A stretch of DNA of 64,000 nt, taken from contig JAODUP010000014.1 in assembly GCA_025642065.1 (NCBI GenBank), positions 186,001 to 250,000 on the forward strand, written 5' to 3'. Shown one piece after another: positions 1 through 11,562 of this stretch (within the stretch, counting starts at the first letter, position 1; each line of letters starts with the position of its first letter). The notes under the pieces were generated by a model. That model was not told the DNA's origin, ran no database searches, and saw nothing but the letters and a program-made list of their open reading frames with translations. A program made the position numbers and the translations under genes. Source of the stretch: Paralvinella palmiformis (lineage: Eukaryota > Annelida > Polychaeta > Terebellida > Alvinellidae).

Positions 1-21
1 AGGGTTTTTAATTTTTTATTT

Positions 22-97
22 CACTTCATTACCTTGGGATATTTCTTGACCCGTTTATCCTACAGTGTGCCCAAAGTGGCCGTAAAACATTGATGTT
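22..97 (+). mobile_element. SINE 3' fragment (tRNA-headed family)
   Basis: A diverged copy of the shared body of the SINE family in this window: TTCATTACC, a degraded 'CCCGTTTATCCTAC' region, then AAAGTGGCCGTAAAACAT. The tRNA-like head is missing. It lies in a Staufen intron. Confidence 0.6.
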
Positions 98-206
98 TCA
101 CATTTCTATCAACATTGTGTTGTTTACCAAAGATTTCTATGCACTTCACCCAGGGAGTAGTATGTTTGACAGTACCCATCCTTAAGCGATTAGATCTTTG
201 TTTCAG

Positions 207-1975
207 GTTAGTGTTGGCGACAAGAGTTGTACTGGTGAAGGTCCGAACAAGAAGCTGGCCAAACGTAGTGCTGCTGAAGCCATGCTACAGATGTTGGGTT
301 ACAGTAGACCTGCACCACAACCGAGTAAGCCAGCAATCAAGACTGGGGATACTGTATCACCCGGGACAGATAAGAAGGTCACATTCTTGGATGCCGATAA
401 CATGACTAACAGTGAGTACACACTGAATCTAATTTTCTATTTATATCTAATGAGAAGCAAAATTATTTACAAACCTTACATGTTACATGTAAATTTTGTT
501 AGAACTTTATGTATAAAGCTGGAAATATGTTAAATGAAAAGTATTTATTTTCAGTATTATATTTTAAATGTTGCTACAAAGCACACATCTATATTTCAGG
601 CAAGAACGAAGTAATATCTTGTTTACTAGTGCTGAATGAAAGTTGAGAATTTGCCTGTATGAAGCTGAATAGATATTTGGATATTAATTATTGGAGATTT
701 GTGAGCATCTCTAAGATGGGCATTTAATATGTACCATCACTAAGCAGATAATTTGATCATTATTTGTCACTGGTCAATTGTCTTTTTCTGTTTGGTTTTA
801 GGCCGTCAAGTTGTGCCTGGAGTTCTCCTCATGCCCGAGACAGGCGGGCCAATGAGTGGCATAACTCAGAATGTTTTTATTACCCCACGTCAGCCTCCCA
901 CTCAGTTGTGTACTTCTGTTGGAGACAGGAAGGATGTGAAGTACTCCCAACAGGCTACTGCTGCCATCGCTAAAGAACTGCTAGATAAAGGTCAGTAGCT
1001 CTATGGGGATAGTCACTACATGTTGTCAGTCAAGAGTAATTATCTGCTATCGAAAGTTTTTTTTTTAGCAATTCTTGTTTAATCTATTACGTATGTATGT
1101 ACAGCAGAGGGTGCCTCTGTGGTCTAGTTGGTAGCGCGTTGGACCACAGATCACTACCACCTGAGTTCGAAATCTCAGTGTGGGCATATCCGATGGGTGT
1201 TTCATCTTTGACTTTGCTTCATGAATCATCATCATATCTATAGCCTCCTAATTACCACAGGCATATACCATCACAAAGTGACGAGAATTTATTGCGTGCA
1301 TTCTCACCGATATTGTTTTTTTTTTATATAAACTGGTGAGATGTTCGTTCAACAACAGAGCTGTAATAGAAATACAGTATCTATTATTATTATTATTATT
1401 ATTATTCATGATTGTGCAGGATGTTCACCAACAGCAGAAGCTCTGAAAAAACAAGGCCATAAAGATGTGATGGGAAACAATGTTGTTAGACCAAAGCAGC
1501 AACTGTTATACTTGGCAGATGTCCTTGGCTTTAAGGTGGAATTTACTGATCTTCCCACTGTAAGTATCAGTTATGTTCTTTATAATCTATTTATTATAAT
1601 TGTTAATTTACTTGAATATTCGTGAAAGTGTAATACATACATCTCGTGTGTGTGTGTGTGTGTGTGATAATTTAAGAACAAAAAAACACTTTAGCCTGCC
1701 TCTATCTGGTTGTACCATTTCATCATGTTACAACTGCTGGACTGCCAGTAATTATTTACGCTGTTCAACCTTTTCTCGTCCTCCGCAACCAGAAGAACAA
1801 TGACTACTTCTCGCTCGTCTCATTGTCAACTAATCCTCCACAAGTCAGTCATGGAGGAGGTCACACAATAGAGGATTCACACGACATGGCAGCTCTGTCC
1901 GCTTTAAAAGCTCTGTCTGCTAGTGGCCTGAATATTGTCCCAGATTCAAAGGATGTTGATCAGACCGATGGGTAA
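207..1975 (+). CDS. stau: Staufen, double-stranded RNA-binding protein (3' part, four coding exons)
   Basis: Staufen proteins bind double-stranded RNA through repeated dsRBDs and act in mRNA localisation, translation and decay. Coding exons, joined at AG/GT sites with phases that close, are 207-411, 802-990, 1420-1559 and 1793-1975 (238 residues plus TAA). The first exon enters part-way through a dsRBD matching the end of Staufen dsRBD4 (VSVGDKSCTGEGPNKKLAKR, then AAEAMLQMLGY and a KVTF block). The second ends in an AIAKELLDKG segment. The third (SPTAEALKKQ..QLLYLADVLGFKVEF) and fourth (NDYFSLVSLS..SHDMAALSALKAL) form the C-terminal dsRBD5-like domain, which in the family mediates protein contacts more than RNA binding. 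The N-terminal dsRBDs lie upstream of the window. Oddity: the stop sits inside a good donor consensus (GG|GTAAGTGAG), so another C-terminus by splicing is possible. Family assignment is firm; the invertebrate gene is probably single-copy, so STAU1 versus STAU2 is not meaningful here. Confidence 0.93.
1110..1235 (+). mobile_element. SINE copy 1, tRNA-like head, 3' truncated
   Basis: The head shows an RNA polymerase III A-box-like segment (TGGTCTAGTTGGTAGCGC) and a B-box-like segment (GAGTTCGAAATCTC), followed by the family link GGGTGTTTCATCTTTGACTT. The body ending in GTGGCCGTAAAACAT is lost. It sits in the Staufen intron between the exons at 802-990 and 1420-1559. Confidence 0.8.
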
Positions 1976-4670
1976 GTGAGACGAATATGTTAACATGGAC
2001 AGTTTTAGTACCTCAAGTCACCAGTTCAACAGACAGCTACCATTGATTTAGACGTACACCATTGCCACATTTCTGTTGTCCGCCATTCAAATTGAACAAA
2101 TATGCGATGAAAACTCGTTGGAATTCTCTTCGAATTTATTAGGCTACATTTAATGGACTTTAAATAAATAATAAATTATATTAAATGCAGAGAATGTAGT
2201 GTGTTTTTCTCCATAGTATAACAATTAACAGGTAGCTTGGTTAGCCACAAGATTTCATTATTACCCTATTTCTGGAGGTTTTTCCCTCCTATTTCAATTG
2301 AATAACCTATTTAGTATACCATGTGTAGAACAATGATCATCAAACATTTACCTTTATACTTCGGGAGTCGCAATGATTTTGACCCGTTCATTCTGGCTTT
2401 ATTATGATGATTATAATAATTTGGTGTGAGCATAAATCCAGACACACACACACAATGAGATAAACTGAAACCTGCTTATTTCCACCGTTCGGCTTCCTAT
2501 CTGTACTGCATTAATTATTTTTCAATAGGCTTCACATGAAGAAAAAATCTGAGTCCGACCACAAAGAACTACATTCAACCCTTGAATAGCCGACTCGCAA
2601 TTGAGGGAAATTTAAATAACCGAATCAGTTATTGAAAACCGTTGGTCATCGGCATTATTACTTTCTTACGATCTGAGTAATGTTTTCCTGGTTCATTAAC
2701 AACGGCTTGTGATGATGCGATACACATGTGAAGACAACAACTAAGCGACAAAGAATTCCGATGCTAATTAAGTTCTATATTAATTCAAGATCGTATGTTC
2801 TGCGTATGTGTATGTGTTTTTACGGTGGTATAGAGTACAACCCTGTTTAGGAGCTTGTTTCAGTGCGATGATACTGCTGGATGTATTAACTGTCTTTCAC
2901 ACAGCAGTTTAAACTTAAACAACTAATGATAAATTTAGCAGCTTGGCTTCTGCGTAGTAACGAAAGTAAGAGATTGTGCCGCCTATTAAATGAAACCACT
3001 CCTTAGAGACACCGAAGATGATTGATTTTGTGTCGGTTCAGCATAATATAGGTGTTGTCTTCATATTGTTGTCATCGCATAAATTACTGATTATGTCTGT
3101 AATATATCAATATACATAGCTAAAAGAAAACTCATTGTTGTGTCTATGGTAAAATATGGGTTGACGTTCAAGTTCTAGATTTTTGGTGCACACCGTGGTG
3201 CACCTGTTCTTTTAATGTTGACTTTCTGTGGTTAGTTGTGAGCGAATTAGGAAGAACAATATTTTATTTTTGCATTTAATTACAATGAGTAAAAGCAAGG
3301 TTACAATATTAAACCATTGGTTTTTCTTAGTTAGTGTCTTGTACTGTATTATATACATGACATTTAATATAAACTGATAAAATTCATTTATCATGCTGCT
3401 ATTTTGATGTACTGTTGAAGCATCGGGTCATACTAGTGATGTACCGTTACACAACAGATTTGATTAATTACCTTATAAAGTACATACATAATGTGTATAC
3501 ATTTATGTGCGTATTTTGTCGAGGTGTCCCAGCCAACATTTAAACCTGTTTTCACTGCAAATTGAAATATCCACCAGTCTTTTGCAAAACTGTGTGACAT
3601 GCTTCACATCGGAGAGTTTAGAAGAATAGCTGTACAGAAGAAAACATGACACCAGAATTTAATTTGAAATTTTATTATCGTTAATAAGCCTTATCTAATC
3701 TATTTAGTTTTTCAATATACAATTAGGATATTTAGCCAATTCTTGTGTTAAATGGTTCATCTATCAGACAATTGTAATCTTACAAATATTATTATCAAGT
3801 ATTAAGATTGTTATTCAAGTGTTATTATCTTGTTTTAAATGATACCATAGAATATGTTTTCGTATAATCCAAGCCATGGTCTTAGCTTGCTGAACCGAGA
3901 GTTTTACTATTGGAACCTATTTACATTGATTATGTTTCTGAGTAGGTATTGTATATATTTTTCTCGTGTATTGATAATTTTGTGGCAAGAAACTACTTGC
4001 TTGGTTAAGACACGTGTGTACCCAGTATTTGCGTTAATATGTTGTAGATTAGCTTCAGCTGTGTCATCACCTTAGTTAACCCATGTTATACCAGAGCCTT
4101 CTTTTGTATGTATATGTTATAATGGTAATGGGCTGGCTGTGTCCAATGTTGTGCCGTCATCTCGTTGTAATCCGACGGAGATGAACACGCTGGCTTCATT
4201 CACCAGCCGTTCGTGATGCCCTTCCGATGGTGCGCGCTCTCGTCTATGCCCTGCGTACAGTGGCATCTTCCTCTAGTTCATGCGCCGCATGATGTAAAGT
4301 GAACCCCTCGCATGAAACAGAAGCACATCTCCAGCCACTAAAGGCTCATCATGCGGTTGGTGACAAGCCCGTGTCGGCAGCGAGAATGAGACACGCATTG
4401 AGTGCAGCCAGTCCGACGTACCAGGCACTGTGTGTCAGTGTTCGCTAGATATGTAATCAGTTATTTTTTTGCTGTAGTCAATTTTTTCACTTCAGTGCAA
4501 ATATAATCCCACGTAGTCGGTGCACGTTTGTTTTCGTGGTGGGAAATTGACTACAGTTTGTGTACCAGATAAATTATTATGAATTGGAAAAATTCTAAAC
4601 AACCGTAACTTGTTTGATATGTTTGTGATGTTTGCAGATCTGAATAAAATAAGTTACTGTTGTTAATAGT
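1976..4670 (+). other. Staufen 3' UTR and downstream flank
   Basis: No supported coding exon follows the Staufen stop. An AATAAA lies at 2163-2168, about 190 bp after the stop, and another at 4643-4648, so the 3' UTR may end near 2190 or run to about 4670. The stretch is mostly AT-rich. A GC-richer segment around 4120-4440 stands out in composition, but I could not assign it to any family. Open frames here are short and look random. Confidence 0.4.
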
Positions 4671-4708
4671 CGTGTATGTTGTTTGTTTGTTTCATTGACT
4701 GTCACACG

Positions 4709-5151
4709 CAGGGTTTCCATGCATCCTGGAAAACCTGAATAACCGGGAAAATAACAAATTCATTTTCCAGGTCCTGGCAATGTCCTTGAATTTGACAAAA
4801 TCATGAAATGTCCTGGAAAACATATTGGGTGTGAAAAAATCCACTTGGAATAAAAAAGTCTGTGAATAAAATGTATTCAATATCTAACAGTATGCCTGTC
4901 GAATTGCGATGGTAAAAGAAAAAGAGTACCAGTACATGGTCTTGATATCCCATGTTAATTAAAATTAAAGTGGGTGAAATAGACAGCTAGAAGGGGTGAT
5001 GGGGCTGTATAGCTAAAAAAAATCAATCATCGATCATACATTGAATAAATATTATATGCTTTTTCGCACATATCTAAATCTTGTATACTCTGTCCTGGAA
5101 AACAGTAATTATGTCCTGGAAAATAACATTTCCTTGGCTGTGGGAACCATG
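4709..5151 (+). repeat. Dispersed 'TCCTGGAAA' repeat, copy 1 (possible old hAT-type element)
   Basis: Starts CAGGGTTTCC and ends TGGGAACCATG, with repeated TCCTGGAAAA words inside. A second copy in the same orientation lies at 56274-56667 and matches along most of its length (ATAACAAATT..TTTTCCAGG, AAAATCCAC, TCTGTGAATAAA, GGCTGTGGGAACC). The ends form weak inverted repeats of the CAGGG type typical of hAT transposons. No 8-bp target duplication is visible, so this is an old or incomplete element. No transposase is encoded. Confidence 0.6.
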
Positions 5152-6247
5152 CCATATAGTTAAGCAACCAATATCGGCAGCAATTCATTTCGGGTAGAAG
5201 CCATCTTGTAGATCAAATCAACATCTTTTGATACCATGTATCATCAGTATAAAATGACCTCGCCTGTAAGATAAGTTGTTGGCTAATCTCCAAGGATTTC
5301 AAGTAACTGCTTAAAGTCTTATTAAAAGTAATGAGTCTAAATGAGGTTTAATATAAACAAAACTAACTTGCCGTTTAAAGATGAAATTTTGTGAATTTTT
5401 TCTGAATATTTGGCTGCCAAAATGTACTAAAACCAACATTTCTTTCACATATTTTAGAGAACATAAGGTTTCATGATGTGAATATACAAATATTGAAAAT
5501 GAATGTAGCGTTCTATAAACCCAGGCCCTAATTAACTAGCTGTAAGCTGCCATTGTTTCTTATCAGTAGGCCTACGCCAAAATTATTTTCCTTCCATGAT
5601 AACATAAACGATTCAGGAGTTCGAGCTGTTTCATCATCATATATATATATATATGTGTGTGTGTGTGTCTTGCTGTCATTGCCATTAAAACGCACCAGCA
5701 AAAGTGTTTAGAACTGGAACCACATATAGAAATTTGTTCTGTGGGTTAGGTTGCAAAGCCACAAATATGTGTATTTCATACCTCGCAAATTAAAGGCCTC
5801 GGACATTTTTTTTTGTAGAAGTAGCTTGCTTATGTCAAAATAATAGTTCGTACACCGTTACGACTCTTAAATAAGTAGACCCAATGAACTAATTCCCGTG
5901 GTTGGTCAGGGTTCGCGAGAGAACGCTGCCACCATCTTGCTAATTCGATCGGCAGTCGTGACGTCACAACAGCACCGGATTTATTTCCTTCGCGTTAATG
6001 TATGGCTGTGATATTTGGATCAGTCTGCGTCTCTGGATAACGCATGTGTACCTCTCTTTTCCGAACAACTGGTCTCATTGAACCGTTTATATTCTATCTA
6101 TATTGTGGCACTTGTTATAGGAGGTAGGCGTGTCATATTGGCGTTTGTCGGTTATGCGGTAAAGACAGCGTCTTCAAAATAAATTTCTTCGTCAGTCCCA
6201 TATCATATTGCATTTTACTTTAACAGTTGTCACCAATAAAGTGTTGA

Positions 6248-6299
<52 letters not shown>

Positions 6300-6895
6300 G
6301 ATGTACTGGTGGGGAACCATTTGTCTCAAAATGAAGGGAAGTTCATGAACAGAAATACCACTTTTTAATCTAACATTGCCGCGTCCGTAGACAACACAGC
6401 GCCAAACCATATTTCACAATGATTCTATAAATATCTAAATATACCGATCGTAACAAACGAAACACATTATTAGCGCTGATATCACACTAGTTCACGGTGT
6501 AAACAAATCCAATTCCACGACGAAAAGAGCAATGGCGGCGCCTACCACGTGGTTAGATATGGTTTTTGTGCCGTGCCAAGCTTTATCGTTAGATCCGTTT
6601 TCTGGCACTGGCATCACCCGCTTCACAAGATCGTTGTGAAGCACTAGGCTCGTCATTAGGAAAAATAATCATAGGCATTATTTAACATTATAAGAGACAA
6701 GACATTTATTCACAATTTCCGATTCGCATATATATTTAAATAAATGACATAGTAGAATATTAATAGTAATAGAGGAAATTGAGGGACAGGCATAGCCATA
6801 ATGGCTGTCTTCCTACCTGCCCATAACTGAATAAAAAAAATTAAAAAAAACATGGCTAGTGTATGGAAAATATTTTGTAGACATACATATACACG

Positions 6896-6933
<38 letters not shown>

Positions 6934-7835
6934 CAATCTCATACATAAACACATCTATACACATAAACACATGCCTACATATGTATGTGTGCATAAAGTG
7001 ATTCTGGTAATTGGGAAAATGTCTTTTTAACATGTTGAAGGGAAGGAGATAGGAAAAGTGGATTGGCAAAATAAAAACATGCAGCGAAACTTAGTTTAAG
7101 TACTTGACACCAGGAGATGGAGATAAAAGACACACCCTGTTTCCACACATAAACACACAACTTTATCAAATATGTTTTCAGTACTATCTGCAATAAGCGC
7201 AAAACGTACTGCTACATTTTGCATTGTCTGCACATGAAGCAAGTAAGCGACCTATTACCCGTTTTTAAAATATAGCTCGTGTGGTCTCACTTGGCAGAAT
7301 GCGCCTCCGTTTGTCCCAAATTTGAGGTAATCTGTAAAGAGGTAAACTTCGATAAAAAGTGGATGTACCACGTTCCACGTGCGAAAGATCAGCTTGACGA
7401 TTTCATATTACGAAGGTATTATCGAACTAATGGGGCAGTCTATTATGACACTTGGGTGAAATGTGTGTGGTTTTTGTCTCAATCCTTTAAGTCGGGTCTA
7501 AGATAAACATCTCACAAATTATTTCCTTGCTGCCTGTAGGCGACTGTGAACGAGACATTGCTAAAATAATAACTGGAAATGCTGTTTGTCAGTAGGTCAC
7601 TATGCCCACACCCGTAATTCCTCTGGCTCTCGCCAGATGGCAGGTCTGAGTTGGGATGGCCATTTATTGGTTCATCATAATGTTATTAATATAATTTAAA
7701 AAACTATAATAAAATCTGTATTTCAAACTCTCAGTCCATAGTAATACAAGTAACTAATTATCTCAGTAAAAATGAGATTATGTACAACATCAGGGAGTGA
7801 TCATTTTACATAACGTTATATTGAAAAGAAATATT
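5152..7835. other. Intergenic DNA with CA/TA microsatellites and a promoter-like patch
   Basis: No gene recognised. Microsatellites occur at about 5639-5668 (TA then TG), 6249-6299 (CA then TA) and 6894-6933. A GC-richer patch at 5900-6660 holds a palindromic cAMP-response-like TGACGTCA near 5960, a CACGTG E-box near 6547 and an ATGGCGGCG start context at 6532, which opens only a 35-codon frame. A 75-codon frame at 7279-7506 reads somewhat like protein but belongs to no family I recognise. Confidence 0.35.
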
Positions 7836-8019
7836 GGGCGCCTCCGTGGTCTAGCGGTATCGTGTTGGGCCAGATATCACTACCACCCTTGTTCGAATCT
7901 CGGCGTGGATATATCTGAAGGTTGTTTCGTCTTTGACTTCGCCTCATTATCTTTGGAGGTCGCTCGGCCCATTTAGCCTAACTTGCGCACAAAAGTGGCC
8001 GTAAAACATCAATCATCAC
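7836..8019 (+). mobile_element. SINE copy 2, full length
   Basis: Complete member of the tRNA-headed family: head GCCTCCGTGGTCTAGCGGTA with B-box TTGTTCGAATCTC, link GTTTCGTCTTTGACTTCGCC, body GGAGGTCGCTCGGCCCATTT and end AAAGTGGCCGTAAAACATC followed by an ATC-rich tail. Flanking duplications are not evident. Confidence 0.85.
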
Positions 8020-8264
8020 ATTTAAAAGAAACAAATTATCATCACGGCATAAACATAATTTAAAAAAAGGATATATTGATCATAGAATATCATTTGCTAG
8101 CGTGTAAAATATTAAACGAATGGCTGAATAATAATGGCCGAAATAGCAGTTATTTTACGTTGCTGATAATAGTTACCTCAAATGAGGAAGAGGCGTATGG
8201 TTTGTAATATACTGCTTTATCACTAATTCTAAATAAATTTAGAATTTACAATAGATGCCATATT

Positions 8265-9049
8265 CAGCGGGGAATTCGATCATCCTGACCTCCCACAGAG
8301 CATGACCATGAATAAGGAAGTCCCAAGCTCTTACCCACTAGGCCATAGATAAGAGAAAACAACGGAACTGAAGATAAAACAACACTCATAATAATACTAT
8401 TTGAAATGGTCTGAAGCCTATAGATAAAATTTGTAATATGTTTCCTTTGTAATTCGTCAAAGCCAGGTATGCCACAGTAAACAAACATTCCACTTACACT
8501 ACCATGGTTATCCAGTTTCATAAGTCACTTAAGGCTATTAGTATAACCTACACATAGTTTTATCATCAAGGTTGGAGAAGAATCATACCATAATTGTGTA
8601 CAGTATAGGTTAGTACATAAAGTATGGTTTAAATAAGAACATCTTGACATCATCAGAACAAAAACTAAATTTTCTAATCAGCATATTTGCATTGGCATAG
8701 AATTTACAAAGTTGTCTTTTCATATCAGATTTACATGAGTAGGTTTCTATTTTTACACCTAAATATCTAGAATTATTAACATATTCTAACTGATTATTAC
8801 ACAAGTACAATGGTGGAGATTTAAGATCTTTAAGTTTCTTTGGTTTGAATAACATGATCAAACCTTTCTTACTATTATACATAATATCATGATTGGACCC
8901 ATATTTTTCACAAATTTTAAGCAAGTTTTGCAACCCACAAAGCGACATACTCAATATACATAAATCATCGGCATATGTAATATGGTTAATAAGTCTTCCA
9001 CCTAAACGACAACCAATGTTACTTTTTGATAAAGTTAAACTCAAATCAT

Positions 9050-9089
<40 letters not shown>

Positions 9090-9125
9090 GAGAAATGGTG
9101 ACAGTTTATGTACATTTGTCATCAT
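8265..9125 (-). pseudogene. Degenerate LINE reverse transcriptase fragment (CR1/jockey-like)
   Basis: Read on the minus strand, 9125-8610 encodes part of a non-LTR retrotransposon reverse transcriptase: LSPFLFN, then DDLSLTLSKSNIGCRLGG, then the catalytic box HITYADDLCILS, followed by the thumb-like region with NNSRYLGVKIE and ANMLIRKFSFC. The frame breaks near 8610. The downstream part (SVSGMFVYCGIP, NFIYRLQTISNSII at 8264-8521) belongs to the same family in another frame. A TA microsatellite at about 9052-9086 encodes an IYIYIY run inside the domain. The 5' part of the element, including the endonuclease, is absent. Inactive; the CR1/jockey-type assignment is by motif style only. Confidence 0.8.
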
Positions 9126-9828
9126 GACATCTTTTGTTATTTACCATTGTAAGTTTTGTGTAAGATGACATATAGATACGGTATAATGATAATAATAATA
9201 ATAATACAAAACTTATTGTTGTTAATTCTTAATCGATTAATAAATCTTTATTTAACACTGTTGCAAATAATTATGACAGTGTTGGCTTATTATTGGCTAA
9301 TCAACTTCGGTATCGGACATATAATATCACCGTTAAGACGACTTTGTACTGAGCTACCGAATTGGAGCTATAATCTCCATTCGCCAGATGGTAGCACTGA
9401 GCAGCTTCTCGTTTCGGTTATTTTTCGCCGTTTTCCGACGAGCGTTGCTGCGGTCGAGTTGACAAAGTCCGTTCATCAGCTGTAGAGTGGCGCTACGTGG
9501 CGGTAGGCTTAGGAACTAACGAACGGGTGTGCGTCAGGTGGTGCGTCTTTGACGGCTACCTACGACCAAAAACTAACCCTCCGCTGGCTATAGGTCATCA
9601 AGGGTTTCTTTTCAAGAGACGATCTTATCATCCTTTGCCCTATAACGAGCGATGATAACGAAAAAAAGAGGTGTACGGTTAAGGATAGGTCGACTAATTG
9701 ATGGTTATATTAGCCGATGAACGTGAAATAGTTCGACCATCTCTTTTCCGTTAGTTAATTCTGCTTCTGCTACAAGTAAGTAGTAATTGGTTATATCTCA
9801 TTCGTGACGTCCTTTGGTTGTTCTGATG
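9126..9828. other. Intergenic stretch, no gene seen
   Basis: AT-rich up to about 9300, then somewhat GC-richer. The open frame at 9156-9485 starts in low-complexity ATA repeats and has no recognisable domain. Nothing else supportable. Confidence 0.3.
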
Positions 9829-10017
9829 ACGATTGATGCTTTACGGCCACTTCTGTGCACGTCGTAGACTAAATGGGCCGAGCGACCTCCGAATGTAATG
9901 CAGCGAAGTCGAAGATGAAACACCCTTCAGATATGCCCACTCCGCCGAGATGATAGAACTCGGCTGGTAGTGTGATCTGTGCTGCAACGCGCTACCAAGT
10001 TGATCACGGAGGCGCCC
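9829..10017 (-). mobile_element. SINE copy 3, full length
   Basis: On the minus strand the order is GGGGCGCCTCCGTGATC head, a diverged B-box region, the link GGGTGTTTCATCTTCGACTT, the body GGAGGTCGCTCGGCCCATTT and the end GTGGCCGTAAAGCATCAATC. The central B-box region is the most diverged part. Confidence 0.8.
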
Positions 10018-10716
10018 CTTCGGTTGTTTTATATGGCGCAAACGGTCGTGAGAAGGGATGAGGGTATTACCTCAAGGGATTGGGACATCTCTGTCTGTTC
10101 TGGTCGACTTTAAATCTGAAATTTTAAGGCTAATCTGTCGTGGATTTTTTTTCAAAGAACATTTTAAATTAACCTTGTTTAGCAGCTCCTTTTAAATAGA
10201 TCCATTTCGGGCGTTCTTCAAATCCAATTTAAATATCAACGCAAGACAGTTAAACATCTTAGCGGTACAGTACATCCAACTTGTTTTTGCCATGTACGGA
10301 AATCGATCCGCTATTTTTCAGAACGTTTTCTAGCATTTTACAAACTGACACCGGATCTAAGAAAGGCAGCTTAAGCGGTGACTGTGGTTAATTTGCCATT
10401 GACTGAGCTGGGATAAGCAAAACGAAAAACGTTTGAGGGTAGATAATTCTTTAAAATTGATCAATTGGCGTACATCATTTGTAATGGGTCGGAATAGTAA
10501 AGCTTTGTTTTACACACACTAACATTGGTATCTACACTGGTAAAAAAGGGCAAGTGTAAGTGGCGATTGATATACGAAATGAACCTTTCCAGTTTTACAT
10601 CATCTCAGGGAATTGTTTCTTGCGTTCTACTTATAGCTATAAAATTATGTCGTATCGTGGACATTGTGTGATTTTTTAAGTTGTATGTTTAAGACGCGCG
10701 CGCGCGCGTGTGTGTT

Positions 10717-10776
<60 letters not shown>

Positions 10777-10841
10777 CGTTATAAAGACGTGAATTTTAAA
10801 ATATTAATTAATTGTGACCAAACAATCACTACCTGAATAGC

Positions 10842-10891
<50 letters not shown>

Positions 10892-11314
10892 TGTATATAT
10901 AACAAACAGCACGTAGTGCGGAGTTATTGATGGTGTACGTTTGATGATGTTGTTGTTGTTTTACTTCTAAACTCTGTATAAATCGACTAATTTTGATTAT
11001 AAAAATATCAGAATGGGGAGAGAATACGAATTGATAGAATACGATATTAAAAAGTGTATATAATATAATATAATATAATATAATATAATATAATATAATA
11101 TAATATAATATAATATAGAAAGTCTATTCCGAATATTTAGGTGAAATAATTTATAAGAACTTTTATTTAATTGAAATAGAAATGCCATTTATTTATGTAT
11201 TTAATCATTAAACAGTTTAACGTAACATTCATCCTATTTCTGGCGATATAACATCTTGTTATTGCTCAGCTGCGATTACTTTAACAACATTCATCCACTT
11301 TGAGCTACTTATAA

Positions 11315-11346
<32 letters not shown>

Positions 11347-11360
11347 TTAATAATGATAAT
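10018..11360. repeat. Intergenic DNA with CG/TG, TA and pentanucleotide arrays
   Basis: No gene. Three arrays stand out. At about 10694-10780 a compound (CG)n(TG)n(CG)n tract alternates purine and pyrimidine almost without break. At about 10847-10888 there is (TA)n. At about 11057-11117 there are about twelve copies of the pentamer TAATA. An AAT trinucleotide run lies at 11317-11342. Confidence 0.7.
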
Positions 11361-11375
11361 TCGTCCAACCACTTG

Positions 11376-11562
11376 CAGTCCCTCCATGGCCTAACTGGTA
11401 GCGCGGTTGGCCACAGATCTATACCACCTGGGTTCAAACCCCGGTCGGGCTATGTCAGAAGGGTGTTTCATCTTTCACTTCGTCTCATTACCTTTGGAGG
11501 TCGCTCGGCCCATTTAGCCCACCTTGTGCACAAAAGTGGCCATAAAACAGCAACATTTGTTT
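11376..11562 (+). mobile_element. SINE copy 4, full length with exact target-site duplication
   Basis: Full element from the tRNA-like head (CCTCCATGGCCTAACTGGTA, B-box GGGTTCAAACCCC) through GGAGGTCGCTCGGCCCATTT to AAAGTGGCCATAAAACAG. The 15-bp sequence TCGTCCAACCACTTG occurs exactly at 11361-11375 and again at 11563-11577. This marks the insertion boundaries and shows target-primed retrotransposition, presumably using a partner LINE. The intact duplication suggests a comparatively young copy. Confidence 0.92.

Noticed and set aside
1110..1235. Possible tRNA gene
   Set aside because: The promoter-box-like sequence is the head of a repeated SINE with a shared non-tRNA body and does not fold as a clean tRNA by eye; the same holds for the other copies.
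4120..4440. GC-richer block as a possible inserted gene
   Set aside because: No open frame of useful length, no terminal repeats and no second copy in the window.
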